A stretch of 64,000 bases of DNA from the NCBI GenBank assembly GCA_021229015.1, contig CM037788.1, positions 50,531,040 to 50,595,039 on the forward strand, in the 5' to 3' direction. Both the position numbers and the translations under genes were made by a program. This DNA is from Solen grandis. Taxonomy: Eukaryota > Mollusca > Bivalvia > Adapedonta > Solenidae. Each line of letters begins with the position of its first letter. Within the stretch, counting starts at the first letter, position 1. Below the pieces are notes generated by a model. That model was not told the DNA's origin and did no database searches. It worked only from the letters and a program-made list of their open reading frames with translations. Of the stretch, positions 46,070-58,130 are shown piece after piece.

Positions 46070-46814
46070 TGTCCCGTGCTGAACGTGTACAGTTGAGTGT
46101 GTATATATTGTAGTAGTACTCTAGTTCCCTAGGTTTGGTAGAGTAATAAACTACATTTGGTAGTGTACCTTCTAAAACTGTTCAGACTCTCGATATATTT
46201 GATCCAATTGGATGTATACCAAGAAATAAACAAGTCAGTAAACAGTCAGTGTCATTTTATTATGCTCAAATTTAATGATAATAAGTGAAATTTAGTTGCC
46301 ATAATAAGTTCACAGCTCTGAAACCTCCAATATCCGACTTGAAAATAGTCAATTGCACAAAGAAAACGCTCAGTGAACTAATGCAGGTATGATGAAAATG
46401 GTGCACCAGTGAACCGCGACAAGCTGTCAGTAAAGATTCAAGATATTTACTTAACATATACACTGTATTTAAAAGCTCAAAGTCAATACTTATCAAATGC
46501 AAGATTTCATAATGAACGAATCACTGTCAATATTTTCTCAGTGTGAAACGAAATAGCTAACGTTATTCTTTCAGTCTTAAAAGAATTAAGCGAGATTATC
46601 TTAACGAAGTTGTCCGTCTGAATATTTGCTTGTTGACTGAGCTCCCCGACCATAATTGTGGGTTCTTGTATAGTAATATACAATTTCACACCAGAAATAT
46701 TGTTTAAATGATGAAAACTTTTGTAAGTGAATCGTTGTTTATATCCAATGCTGACCCATAACACATTGGCATAAGAGTAATATATATATATTGCGTGAAG
46801 TGGCTGCCTAAACT
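46070..46814. other. Probable gypsy LTR remnant and unassigned DNA
   Basis: The first part should be the 5' LTR of the minus-strand gypsy element. No second LTR could be identified by eye. The rest is unassigned. Confidence 0.35.
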
Positions 46815-46914
46815 NNNNNNNNNNNNNNNNNNNNNNNNNNNNNNNNNNNNNNNNNNNNNNNNNNNNNNNNNNNNNNNNNNNNNNNNNNNNNNNNNNNNNN
46901 NNNNNNNNNNNNNN
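46815..46914. other. Assembly gap (100 N)
   Basis: Exactly 100 N. A SINE begins just right of it, so the gap may hide that SINE's head or a repeat that defeated assembly. Confidence 0.99.
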
Positions 46915-46964
46915 GTCAGCGGAAGATATCAGGCTAGGAATACCTTAGAAGTAATGTTACTACC

Positions 46965-47281
46965 TTGTGTCTCGCTCCCTTGCTTGGCGTTCAACATAAT
47001 AAGGGTAGTTCCAGGACTGATGGCCCAGTGTCAGGATAATGAGACTGGGTGTGGCATCATGCCAACTGTCTATGGCATGATACTGTGCAGTGTCACAGCA
47101 CTACATCTGTCTCAAGTAAATATAGTCTCCAAATGACTTAAATACAATACAAATAGTTTATTGCATATAAACATTAACATGTTTCATAGCAATGTACAAA
47201 CAACAAAAGGCATTGTAATGTATTGTATTGTATTGTATTAAATACTGCCGGTGGGACGTTAAATCTAATAAACAAATAAAA
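46965..47281 (+). mobile_element. tRNA-derived SINE interrupted near its 3' end
   Basis: Blocks 'cgctcccttgcttggcgttcaacataataagggtagttccaggactg', 'agtgtcaggataatgagactgggtgtggcatcatgcc' and 'cactacatctgtctcaagtaaatatagtctccaaatgact' lead into ~90 bp of unrelated sequence with 'tgtattgtattgtatt' repeats. The normal 'gtgggacgttaaatctaataaacaaataaa' tail follows. Confidence 0.88.
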
Positions 47282-48345
47282 TATCCTTGTATTTTAGTAT
47301 TTATCTTAGCATCTTATTCTCTCCTTAGGAGTCAGTTTGGATTGAGCTGGTAATCATCCCTTTGCAAAGACATTTCCGAAACTCCTCATTCTTATGTTAA
47401 TGTGTATCTATAAGCAACTTTACTAAATGTTTACAAATGACGTCAACATGCACCAGTGAACACGCCTCGTGTGTAGGGATCGGTGTAGTAAACCATATAT
47501 GATTATCACGTGAATAGTGCGGGGCATAATTTGAAATAATGACATGCGCAGTTCGCCGTAAAATATAATTTTCGTTGTTTGAATTGATGAATAATACGAA
47601 AATTGTTTTCCCTTGTTACGGTTAGTCCGATAGGTGGCGTGTTCATATGCACGTGGGTTTCGTGTTTGGATATTAAGTTCATTCAGCCTTGGGACCGACC
47701 AGCTTGTAGACGTGTTTTTATTTTTACTTAGAGACATCCTTTGCAGATAGCGTCTGAAAGCAATGACTTTAAATGTTATCTGATATGATTTATATAACCT
47801 CATATTTAAGTTTTGATTTGTTTTGTTGTAACAAATGAATAAACGGTCGGTTGGTCTCCCAACGGCTTATACCAATACTGTGTATATGTTGTTCTATGTG
47901 GACATAAGGTATATATAGCTATCGGAGGGAGTCGAAAGGGAACTCTTAACAGTTAAATCTCAGTTAAGTAGACAAGTCTCGGAAAATCTCGAACTCTTAA
48001 CAAATTAAATCGACCAAGAATTTGAAATTTCGGGCTCACTGATTAGATAGAAAAACGGACAAACTCTAAATAGAAATCATGTGACATTATAGCGCGCTTT
48101 TATGGCTCCGCCCACAGGAATTAGTTGTAGTAGCAATAGCATATCGGAAACGTATTCCTTGTGTGTAAAAGGGGGAAATAAACAGCAAAAACAAGACATA
48201 TATCTAACTACATGTACACGACTTCCAATGCAAATGCTTAATATTTCGACGATTATAATGATCTCAGTAAGATTTAGACACTATTTAGAATAGAAATCCT
48301 CAAACACAGATCTACTAAACAGTTAATAACACAAAAACAAACATA
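47282..48345. other. Unassigned DNA with one 126-codon minus frame
   Basis: The frame 47423-47803 (-) is uninterrupted for 126 codons, basic, with no motif that I recognise and no splice-site context that would argue for an exon. Treat it as a chance frame unless transcript data say otherwise. Confidence 0.35.
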
Positions 48346-48957
48346 CCCCCCCCCCCCCCCTAAAAAAAAAAGTTGTAACTTTAAAATGATCATAGTAATT
48401 ACATCATCTTGCATGGTTTAAGTTTCTGAACTTTTTACACCCACCAGTACTGATTGATCCCAGTTCGTCCGTCCATCCGCTGGCCTGTGTTTGCAAATGT
48501 ATGATGTATGTCTTTTACTCTCACGTTTTTATTTTATTTTATGTCCCCCCCCCCTTTTTTTACTCTATTTTTTTTCTTTCTTTCTTTTGTTTTTGTTTTA
48601 GACATTTTATCAATAACCTTCCAAAACAGACTGATTTACTGTCCCCGGTGCTCGAGTGGTTAGACCTTCAGATGATGATGATTTTGTGATATAGTGATAA
48701 ACTTATATATTCCGTCTAAAAACGTCAAAATGATAATATAGAAATTAAGAAATACTATGACAAAAGTATTCGTTCCACTAAATAGTCACGGACAGAAACA
48801 TTGATATCAAAAATAAAATCATTATAACGCCTACATATTGATGATGATGATGAAGTTGATGATGTTTACAGGCATTTAAATGGTGATGAACTTATATAAT
48901 TATTCCATCTAGAAAACGTCAAAATATTTATTTTTTTAAGGGGGGGGGGGGGGGGGG
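48346..48957. repeat. Cluster of C and G homopolymers with a short direct duplication
   Basis: Runs of 15 C (48346-48360), 10 C (48545-48554) and 18 G (48940-48957). 'gatgaacttatataattattccatctagaaaacgtcaaaat' (48884-48924) repeats the earlier 'gataaacttatatattccgtctaaaaacgtcaaaat' (48695-48730), and each copy is preceded by (GAT)n. Confidence 0.85.
48638..48670 (+). mobile_element. SINE head fragment
   Basis: 'ctgtccccggtgctcgagtggttagacc' resembles the tRNA-like 5' head of the main SINE family, truncated after the A box. Confidence 0.5.
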
Positions 48958-50580
48958 CATGATAATGCTTACATACAGAAAAGTCATTAAAACACAGATT
49001 TCACGTGACAGAAAATTAATTAAGGAACACATTTCACCTGACACCGACTTTTTCCCAATTTACATTCCTATTACATAAAGTAATGGAAAACTTGACGGTT
49101 ACACTACACTGACATTAAGATATATGTCAGAAAATGGGCAACATAAATAAGAAATATCACAGAAATAGTAGACACTAGATCGTTGTTAATGATATGCCTT
49201 ATTACTTGTACATTTAAAGGATTTCAAATCCTACGATATCATATTTTTTCTCCAAAACATCGATTTATTGTGTCTTAAATAATATAATAATCATTTCCTA
49301 TGCTTAGAATTTTGGTTAAATGATGTGATTTAAGCATATTTGGAATCATTTGCGCGGTAGTGTGCATGTGTAAAATGTCAATATCTTATTATTAATAAAA
49401 ACAAAACAAAACAATAATATATGAAGCAAACACATCGGCAATATATCGAGGTAATTATCGCGATATCATGCAAAACATTGCGAAATATTCATCGCTGACC
49501 GTGGCACATGCTTGCTAAGAACGGTCTGTTGATTTAAGAAGTTGACAAACAAACCACGCATGCGTGAAAGGTTCACTTAAGACAGGAAATTGGCGACACG
49601 GTTACACCAGCAATCTTGTTTGAATAGGATGAAGTGTTTCTGTAGGAGGATAGCGCACTATAGAATACAGAGGCTAACTTTGATTAGTGCGAGAGGATTA
49701 CATGCCGGGGTTAAACTGATGAACGGAAGTCTCTGGAACAAGCCCACACTGTTGACTGAACTAAGTCCGTGTGCCTCCCGGATATTCCAGACTTGTTCTG
49801 AAAAATGCTTCCTAATATGTCTTAGCTGAGCCAGTTTGACGTTAGCGCGAATGATGTGGAAACCCATCTTCAATTTATATGTCGATAACGAAAAGGGCAA
49901 TGGTAATGAAATACCCATGCGTTTTGTTGTTCCTTGTTTTGGAGACGAATGTTGCAACAGTATCTCGAGGTACCGGTAATTACAGGTGAGAATTCAGAGT
50001 GCTCAGTGGATAGGGGACATCCGGGTAGAACCACCCACCACAACCTGTTATAGGCTTCTTCACGAGAGTATTCCGAGTGAATGTAAACCGGAACTGAGTG
50101 GTAATATTTCAAAAACTATAATCACTCACATTCATTTTCCTTGATATTTAAGTATAGGGATAGAGATTGATCTTATTGTCGACGACATATGTCGAATGTA
50201 GAGTAATCACTGACGTCATCTACCTCATTAAAAAATTCATGATTACGAATGCCTATTTATCTTGAAATTAGCCTGACTAATTCATGTGGAATTTCTCATT
50301 GAATTCAAGCACATCAGACCAATTCTTCAGGGTAGAGTACCATACCCATCAATATTACAGATGCGCAAATGGGACACAACAAATATTGGCTGAAACAGGA
50401 TAATGAATCTCTTAAAGAAAATAAACATATCAATAATGCACGTGCCATTGAATATTTTGTTCAATATCGATTGCTTCTTGTGTTTAATCATTTGCGAAGC
50501 AGAAAAAGTAGCGTGAAAGCTAAAGAGGCCATAAATAAAAAAGTCGAATCTGTTAATAGCGGATAGGCAAAAGAATCACA
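48958..50580. other. Unassigned DNA
   Basis: Overlapping sense and antisense frames at 49590-49957 are not recognised. 'catccgggtagaaccaccca' (50020-50039) resembles the dispersed repeat at 63570-63600. Confidence 0.4.
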
Positions 50581-50589
50581 ATGAGTGCA

Positions 50590-50752
50590 TTAGGGTAGCT
50601 CCTGGACTTGTTTGCATGGTGTCGGGTGTCGGGGTAATGTGACTAGGTGACCAGGTGTGGCATCATGTCATTTGTCTATCACGTGATGTCGCAATGATTT
50701 AGCACTTAGACGGTGAATTACTGATGGGTGGACGTTAAACCCAAGTAGATAA
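50590..50752 (+). mobile_element. Degraded SINE body
   Basis: 'gggtagctcctggacttg', 'gtcggggtaatgtgactagg', 'aggtgtggcatcatgtcat' and a terminal 'ggtggacgttaaaccca' identify it. The central 'gtctcaagtag' block is gone. Confidence 0.75.
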
Positions 50753-50949
50753 GGGTACGTGTAAAAATAACTGCTTATGGCAGGTGGTATTGCTTACAAA
50801 GGTTAAGTATATGACAAAATGTATCTTTCTGAACTTAAAGCTGGCTGATAGATTCGCTGCTTACGTGGCCAATAACATGAAACATGGACATCCATAAGTT
50901 TGATTGCACTTAACAAAACAAAATGAAAATGGTTTATCTGTTTTGTGTA

Positions 50950-51062
50950 TAGCAGTTGAAGTAGTAGTAGAAGTAGAAGCTATTGTTGTTGTTGTAGTAA
51001 ATGTAGTAGTAGAATTTATAAATGCAAGATAATTAAAACTCATTAGTAGAAGTAGTAGCCGA
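50950..51062 (+). repeat. Imperfect (GTA)n/(GTT)n triplet tract
   Basis: 'gaagtagtagtagaagtagaag' and 'gttgttgttgtagtaaatgtagtagtag' with interruptions. Confidence 0.9.
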
Positions 51063-51289
51063 GCATTTAACATAAAAAACACATAAAATAACGTAACATC
51101 ATCAAACATTTATAGAAAAATATAACGTTATGGATGTACAAAGAAGACATGAAATTGACAGAGAAGCATACATACGTTTTGCAATCCTAATCAGTTAACA
51201 CTTGTTTGCCATTTCTACAGAAGAAGAAGTGGTATCAAATAATTATTCAGTAAGCATCTACGAACTGATGAAATGATAACGATACAAAT

Positions 51290-51640
51290 GCAGTATCATA
51301 GCCAGGTTACGTCGTTGGTTGGTCGTCGAACATCTCGTTTCCGGCAATTGTCTCTTGTTAGAATAGAGATACAGTTTTCACACTTGGTAGGTAGATACCT
51401 TATGGAAAGGGAAAGGTTGGAATTGATTTTCAAAGTGATAGTGTCAAGATCAAGGTCATTATTACGAAAAATAGAATTTTTGTTTCTGTCCAATAATTTC
51501 TTTTAGGAGTCAGGCATAAATATCAGATAAAGTATACAGATATCTTATTGGAAGAGGACGACTGGGAATGATTTTCGGGTCAATAGGTCAAGGTCAGTGT
51601 TACTAAAAATAGTTTTGCTTACATGGGACGACAATTGAAA
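51290..51640 (+). repeat. Two units of a ~150-bp dispersed repeat
   Basis: 'ttatggaaagggaaaggttggaattgattttcaaagtgatagtgtcaagatcaaggtca' (51401-51460) and 'ttattggaagaggacgactgggaatgattttcgggtcaataggtcaaggtca' (51546-51596) are two diverged units, each followed by a 'ta..aaaatag..tttt' stretch. Confidence 0.7.
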
Positions 51641-52075
51641 ACTTTGTTTCGCGTCATTTAACGTGTTTCTTGTTAACGTTTTGTTTTTTCCATAAACATG
51701 ATTGATGACTCAAATGAGGGGATCTGTTGCAAAAGAGAACCAACCAACAAAATGAAAAGGGAAGGTTAGTTCACTATAGCACCAGGCCCTACAAATGTTT
51801 TTAAATTGAATATCTTAGGTCTTAATTTCTAACTGCTTTATACAATTATACAGACGTTTTTTACCTACTCAAACATGTATTCGTATAGTACGATAAACAG
51901 CATATCACGTGAGATAAATGATACTTTGAATTCAGAAAGTTAAACAAGTATTTCTTTAATAACTTTATTTATTGATGGATACAACTTTACTGTCGAATTT
52001 CACTAGACACAGACAATGTCAATCAATTTTCGATTATACTCGACTTGGCTGGGTACTTGACATGACTGGCGAATC

Positions 52076-52318
52076 TTTTTTTTTTTTTTTTTTTTATTGT
52101 GAGAAATGCTTCAAACTTCGCGTTTGATGATCAGCCGCTTGACGCAAAGCAGACCAGTCTGGCTGTCGTTCCTGACGCATGCGGTATTGCCCACACAGTA
52201 ACCAAGCCCATATGGCATCTGGAACTGCACATCCTGCAGGCGCCTGTCCGACATGGATAGCATCAGAAACGTCTCCCTGACGTTCTCGCGCCGTACTAAT
52301 CACTTAAACAGCACTCTT
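52076..52318 (-). mobile_element. Poly(A)-tailed retrocopy (243 bp) of unknown source
   Basis: On the minus strand a GC-richer segment ends in 'cacaataaa' and a run of 20 A. It is bounded by the 6-bp direct repeat CGAATC at 52070-52075 and 52319-52324, the pattern left by LINE-mediated retrotransposition. Two frames are open through most of it. One gives a 69-codon ORF (52094-52303). The other gives a run ending 'LLCVKRLIIKREV' before TGA, like the tail of a real protein. I recognise neither. Confidence 0.7.
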
Positions 52319-52731
52319 CGAATCACCCTGTTTTAACCTTGAAAAACTCAGTATCTTCCATAAACTTTATTATATCCCCAAGCGAAATTCATTTTGAGCT
52401 GCACACTAGTCTTCCATATGATGGTGTTTTAGCAAAGTGGATGGAATAGGTAACAACGGACTTGTATAGTGCTGGTCTTCGTTGTTTTGAAATTAAATGC
52501 CATCAAAGTGAGTATCGTACATGTGCATTTGGACTTTCAACAAAATTGACTTTTTAACCGACACAATACCAGGGCCGGATCCAGATTAAAAGGGGGTGTG
52601 GGGCGCTATATTTAAAAAAGTAGGTAGTGACAATGCAGAAGGGGGCAAGTGGAGAGTTCGGGGGAAATCCACATTTTTTTTTAATTTAAAGGTTGAAATG
52701 GTGCGTTCTGGTGAGTTTTCTTTTTCTTTTG

Positions 52732-52776
52732 TGTGAGTGTGTGTGTGTGTTGGAGGGGGTGGGGATGGGGGGTGGG
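52732..52776 (+). repeat. (TG)n tract and G-quadruplex-type motif
   Basis: 'tgtgagtgtgtgtgtgtgt' is followed by G5-T-G4-AT-G6-T-G3 (52755-52776), which satisfies the four-run quadruplex pattern on the plus strand. Confidence 0.85.
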
Positions 52777-53436
52777 AATCCGTAAGTGATTACAATGTGA
52801 CAGTACAGGCAAACATTTTGAACTACATTGTAATGTTTCAGCATATCAGCATGTCAGCATATTGACCTAACCTGAACTGGTTCAAGAAAGTGTTCTATAC
52901 TTTACTGGTTAAATATGCCTTCACATTGTAATAAACTGCACCAAACGGGTACTATATTTTACTGTTTCAACATGCAAACATGATAAGTAAAGGCCCGTCT
53001 TTACTATTGGACCACAGTGCCTTTAATAAAGCATGTATGAACATTGTTCATATGCGAACTATTTCTGCAATAAACATAATTTAAGATCCAATTAATTTTA
53101 TTTGGTAACGTAAACATATACATGTTTCTTATTACATGAAAACATGAGTAGGAACATATGTAATATAGGAATTATTGTAACTACACATAATTATGGATTA
53201 AGAAGTATCTAAAGTCGAACGATATGCAAGAGCTCAATTAATCATAAGATCTTACATAGAACATGACTACATTTATGTATATATGCACATACACCTATAC
53301 AAATACACTATATTATACATATGTATATGTTTTTACCATTACATATAAAAACTTAAATAACTATATTATATAAAGATAACAACTATATTGTATTATATAT
53401 ATTATAAAGATAACACATTAAAACAAAAGCTCTGGT

Positions 53437-53870
53437 TATCGCAAAACACTCTCGTCCTGCAATTTTATCAGTTATCGAATTTGGCCGAGATATTGTATTC
53501 ATACACACTGTGACCATGTTTGTAAAGGTTGGTTAATGTTTATTAGAGTTAGAGAGTGGACACTGTTAATTTTGTAATGTTTCATAAATTTAAGGACCGT
53601 AACTCTTGAGTTATCTGGGATATTATGGCTGGATATCGAACTTGACCGAGAATTTGTGCCTATACACATTGTGACCAAGTTTCGAAAATATTGATTAATG
53701 TTTGTTAGCGGACACTGTTATTTTTGCAATTTTTCATCAATTCAATCGCTGTACAAAATGTAATTCTGGAGTATCTGGGACATTATGACTGGTTATCGAA
53801 TTTGGCCAAGATACTGTGCCTTTATCCTTTGTGACCATCGATTCACGTTTGTTAGAGTTAGAGATCGGAC
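53437..53870 (+). repeat. Tandem array of a 162-bp unit, about 2.7 copies
   Basis: 'atcgaatttggccgagatattgt' recurs at 53473, 53635 and 53797. Each unit continues with 'cacactgtgaccaagttt' and a 'gttagagttagag' block. Confidence 0.9.
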
Positions 53871-54985
53871 AACCTCAGTGGACGCTGCTTGTTCGCCCGC
53901 CGCAGGTGAATCCACAATACGTCCAGTCATTGTACGGGCGTACAAAAATCATCATAAAAAGCGAGGAATCGTGAAACCACTGCATATGCAGCTTTATTTA
54001 GACAAAAACATACACTATTCATATAATATACAAGAACTAAATACCACGAACAACACAGGAGAAAATGGAGCATATTATGAACTGGACAAAGAGTATTAAT
54101 CTCAGATAGGGAAGAAAACCATACATATATATATAAACCTTGGAAATCTACAATATACTTATTTACAACAAGAACGTTTCGTGGCAAAACAGATGGTGGT
54201 TTTGCTAGTTCACTGAACTGGAGTAATTATTCACCTTAACATATTTATTATACCCGGTAACACAAAAACACGTGTTTGTTTGATACCATCATATTGTTTC
54301 TTACCAGTTGTTGCATCCCGATTTCGCTTCGTCTGAGATCAAAAATGTCAGCTATAAAACCTGATTACCTTATGAATGAAATATACATCTGACTTATCCA
54401 CCTGGCAAATTAATTGACCGTACCAAATAGCGTCCGTCAGCATTACTGTTCCAGTGTATGAATACGACTGTTGTCATCTTCATTAAATAAACAGCTAACG
54501 TTGACCACCACTGCTGATGGCCATGATTAGTTTGTTTTCATGCTAAACATATGCAGGTATTAGAAGGAAAAGTTGTGGGAACAAGTGTAGAAATCAGTTC
54601 AAGAAAAGTTTGTTTTACAAAGCATATCAACACCAAACAAGAGGGTCCAATATTTGATCAAGCACCATTTAGATATATTCCCAAGTATTGTAAATTTCGA
54701 TTGTTTTAAGAACGATTGGTAATCACGAAAGTTCTCCACTGACGGATCTATATTTATATTACATTGAATCATATTATTGAAAATAATGTAATCGACAAGC
54801 ACACCGTCCTCCCCAGTTTCAAGAAATATAGATTCTTGATAAGCCTTGTACATTTAGTGTGTTTTACCTTTTTTAAATACATGCACCCAGAAATATATGC
54901 GTTAACTGTATGAAATGGATTTTGAGCTAATTATTGAGCTAATTAAATCTTGGTTAATAACCGGAGGCAGTGAAAATGCACCTTT
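53871..54985. other. Unassigned DNA
   Basis: Frames at 53785-54099, 53927-54187 and 54599-54853 overlap repeats or each other and are not recognised. Confidence 0.4.
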
Positions 54986-55199
54986 TTTCATTGTTTTTAA
55001 TAAATAATTTTTGGATATGCCGCCTGAAAATGGTAGGTACAGACTGCATCATGCCCATCGCTATGACTTTTCCCCTAGCCTGATTCATTGAAATGGTATA
55101 TGACTTAAATACCATGTGTCAGATAGCTCTTGCACTCTTATACTGGACACTGCAATGATCAGAGTATCTATGGCTAGTCCTTATTTCACTTGGACCTGG

Positions 55200-55850
55200 A
55201 TGCACTCTAGGTGTGCAACCAGTTTGTTAATGTGCTTAGCAACCTGAGATAATATTCACTTTTTTAGACCGGATGTTTTCTGGAGCATGGCGAACCATGA
55301 ATATTAGATGCAATGTCAAGAGCTTTATATAGCCCATTGGGCACGTTCTATCTTATCTTGCAAGATCAATGATATGTTTCAATGAAATCAATGACAAATA
55401 CTTGATCCATAGGAAGATTTGATGTAAGCTGATTCTGCACATTAATGTATATGTGACATGTGAATAATTTCATCTTGCCAAAATCATGTTTACAGTATCA
55501 GAAGGTAGTACTTTCCTTTCTGTCTGAATCCACCTTTTGGTATTTTTCTCATTCTCTCCTAAGACATGTATCAGTTACTTGCTCCCACCACTGGTAGTAC
55601 ATTACTCTTCCCTCCTGGTCAACCTTTGGAGCTATTGGCTGATACAACTTATTCACTTTTTCTGGTCCACAACTTTTACATTGTCTGTCAAACCACAAAC
55701 GCTGCGGACGGTGTTCAGATTCACAGTTTCCGTACAATTGTTTTCAATTACGGCATATTATATGTGCTTGCTATGACATTCATTGTGGTTTATTGTGTCA
55801 GCCAACTCGGTGGAATCCCTCATCACATTGTGCATTTTTAGCTTTACAGC
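55200..55850 (-). pseudogene. Decayed ORF of an unclassified transposon-like family
   Basis: On the minus strand the frame 55549-55737 is cysteine- and tryptophan-rich ('QCKSCGPEKVNKLYQ', then 'YYQWWEQ'). After a stop and short gap, adjacent frames carry 'MKLFTCHIYINVQNQLTSN', then 'VFVIDFIETYH' and, one frame over, 'QDKIERAQWA'. The order Cys/Trp region, an Asp-Phe-x-Glu-x-Tyr motif, and a Gln-Asp-x-Ile...Trp motif is a pattern I associate with multi-copy proteins in invertebrate and fish genomes that behave like mobile elements. No superfamily is assigned. Stops and frameshifts show it is inactive. Confidence 0.5.
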
Positions 55851-56596
55851 TTTTTTCCCGTGACTGCTTTTGTGATTTTCTCTTTAATTTCTGTGTTTTC
55901 CTCTTTTCTACAATATTTTCCTTTTTCCTTATTTTTTCATCATTGACCGATCATGTCTCCTTTATTCGTGTACCTGTTCAATGTATATTTTGTTGTCTTC
56001 TTTTTTTTTCTTGGATCTTAAACACACACCCTACCCTGAAAAGATGGTCGCTCTTTAGTATTCCCTGTTTATTCTGATCCTCCTTCTTTCAGACAACCCT
56101 TTCCCTCGATTAATGTTTGTATACTTTACTAGTTTCATGTTTTAATGTTCTCTTTTCCATTATTCCGGTTTTTAGCTCACCTGAGCACGTGTGCTCAGGA
56201 TGAGCTTTTAGGATCGATGAATGTCCTCCGTCCGTCCGTCGTCCGTCGTCCACAATTTGTTCGTTTGCACTCTAGCATCTTCATTTTATGAGCAATTATC
56301 TTCAAACTTTAAAACTATGTTTATAATCATAAAATCTCGGCCAAGTTCGATTATGGCTGATATCGGAACATTATGTCAGGAGTTACACCCCTTATATTAT
56401 TTAAAAAAAGTCAGATTGCATTTTGTTCGCACTCTAGCATCTTTATTTTTTAGGTCATTGTCTTTAAATTTTATAACAATGTTTATAACCATCAAATTTT
56501 GGCTAAGTTGGATTATGGCTGAAATTGGACCCTTAGGTCAGGAGTTACGCCCCTTTTAAAATTGAAAAAAGCCATATTTCACTTTGTTTGCCCTCT

Positions 56597-57060
56597 AGGT
56601 CACCAGGTCAAATCTTAGAAAAACCTTGTGAACACTCTAGAGGCCACAGTTTTGGCCCAATCTTCATGAAACTTGGTCATGTTGTTTGTCTACATGATAT
56701 CTTGGATGGGTTTGAAATTGGGTCATGTGGGGTCAAAATCTAGGTCACCAGGTTAAATCTTAGAAAAACCTTGTGAACACTCTAGAGGTCATAGTTTTGG
56801 CCCAATCTTCATGAAACTTGGTCAGGATGTTTGTCTACATGATATCTTGGATGGGTTTAAAAATGGGTCATGTGGGGTCAAAATCTAGGTCACCAGGTCA
56901 AATCTTTGAAAAACCTTGTGAACACTCTAGAGGCCACAGTTTTGGACCAATCTGCATGAAACTTGGTCAAGTTGTTTGTCTACATAATATCTCAGATGAG
57001 TTCGAAAATGGGTCATGTAGGTTCAAAAACTAGGTCACCAGGTAAATTCAGGTAGGATCA
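56597..57060 (+). repeat. Module B tandem array (~149-bp units)
   Basis: 'ggtcaccaggtcaaatcttagaaaaaccttgtgaacactctagaggcc' recurs near 56597, 56742 and 56890, with a truncated unit at 57030. Units are very similar, hence relatively young compared with the array at 16.8-18.3 kb. Confidence 0.9.
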
Positions 57061-57249
57061 AAATGTAGACCACTTAGTCAAATGTTAGAAAAACACTTTA
57101 GATGCCAGATTTTTTGTCATTTTGCCTAACACAGCCATCTTAATCAGGTGAGCGACACAGGGCCATCTTGGCCCTCTTGTTTTTATATTATGAACAAATA
57201 TATGGAAACGAAAACCAAGGTCATAGGGGGCCTGGATCGCTCACCTGAG

Positions 57250-58130
57250 TATAGGGTTACCCAAGGAACATTTGTACTAACACATTTTGAAATCTGGCCA
57301 GTAGTTTTGAAGGAAATGATTTTTAAAGTTTACATTTATTTTTTTCTTTCCGTTGCCATTACAACCAGAGTTCTACATGGATCAAGTTTATTTTAGCAAC
57401 TCTTGTGAAGGTTCACCCAAGAATCATCCCTGCCAAATTTCGTCAAATTCTGTCAAGCGGTTTGAGAGAAAATGTCGTTTAAAGCTTTCACTATATACTT
57501 TTATGGCAAATTAGCCCTGTCCCTGGCGGTCATGTTTTTTTTTAAGGGATCTGAATAATTGTAGCAATCTTGGTAGAGGGTTACCCAAGGAACATCTGTA
57601 CTAAAACTTCTTGAAATCTGGCCGGTAGTTTTGATGGAGATGGTTTTTATAGTTTTCATATTTTTTTCTTTCTTTTGCCATGACAACCAGAGTTCTACAT
57701 GGATCAAGTTAATTTTAGCAACTTTTGTGAAAGTTCACCCAAGGATCATCCCTGCCAAATTTATCAGATTCTGTCAAGAGGTTTTAAAGGAGATGTCATT
57801 TAAAGATTTCCCTATATATATTTTTAAGGCAAATTAGCCCTGTCCCTGGCGGCCATGTTTTTTACGGATCGGAATAATTTTAGCAATCTTGGTAGAGGGT
57901 TACCTAAGGAACATCTGTACTAAAACTTTTTTGAAATCTGTCCGGTAGTTTTGAAGGAGATGGTTTTTAAAGTTTTCATATTTTTTTCTTTCTGTTGCCA
58001 TGACAACCAGCGTTCTACATGGATCAAGTTTATTTTAACAACTTTTGTAAAGGTTCACCCAAGGATCATCCTTGCCAAGTTTAATCAAATTCTGTCGAGC
58101 GGTTTCAGATATGTCATTTAAAGCATATTG
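57250..58130 (+). repeat. Three ~300-bp tandem units
   Basis: 'agggttacc.aaggaacat.tgtacta' anchors near 57253, 57578 and 57896. Each unit runs through 'acaaccag.gttctacatggatcaagtt' to 'attagccctgtccctggcggccatg'. Confidence 0.9.

Noticed and set aside
52570..52610. Transposon end 'cagggccggatccaga'
   Set aside because: It resembles common DNA-transposon termini, but no inverted partner could be found in the window.
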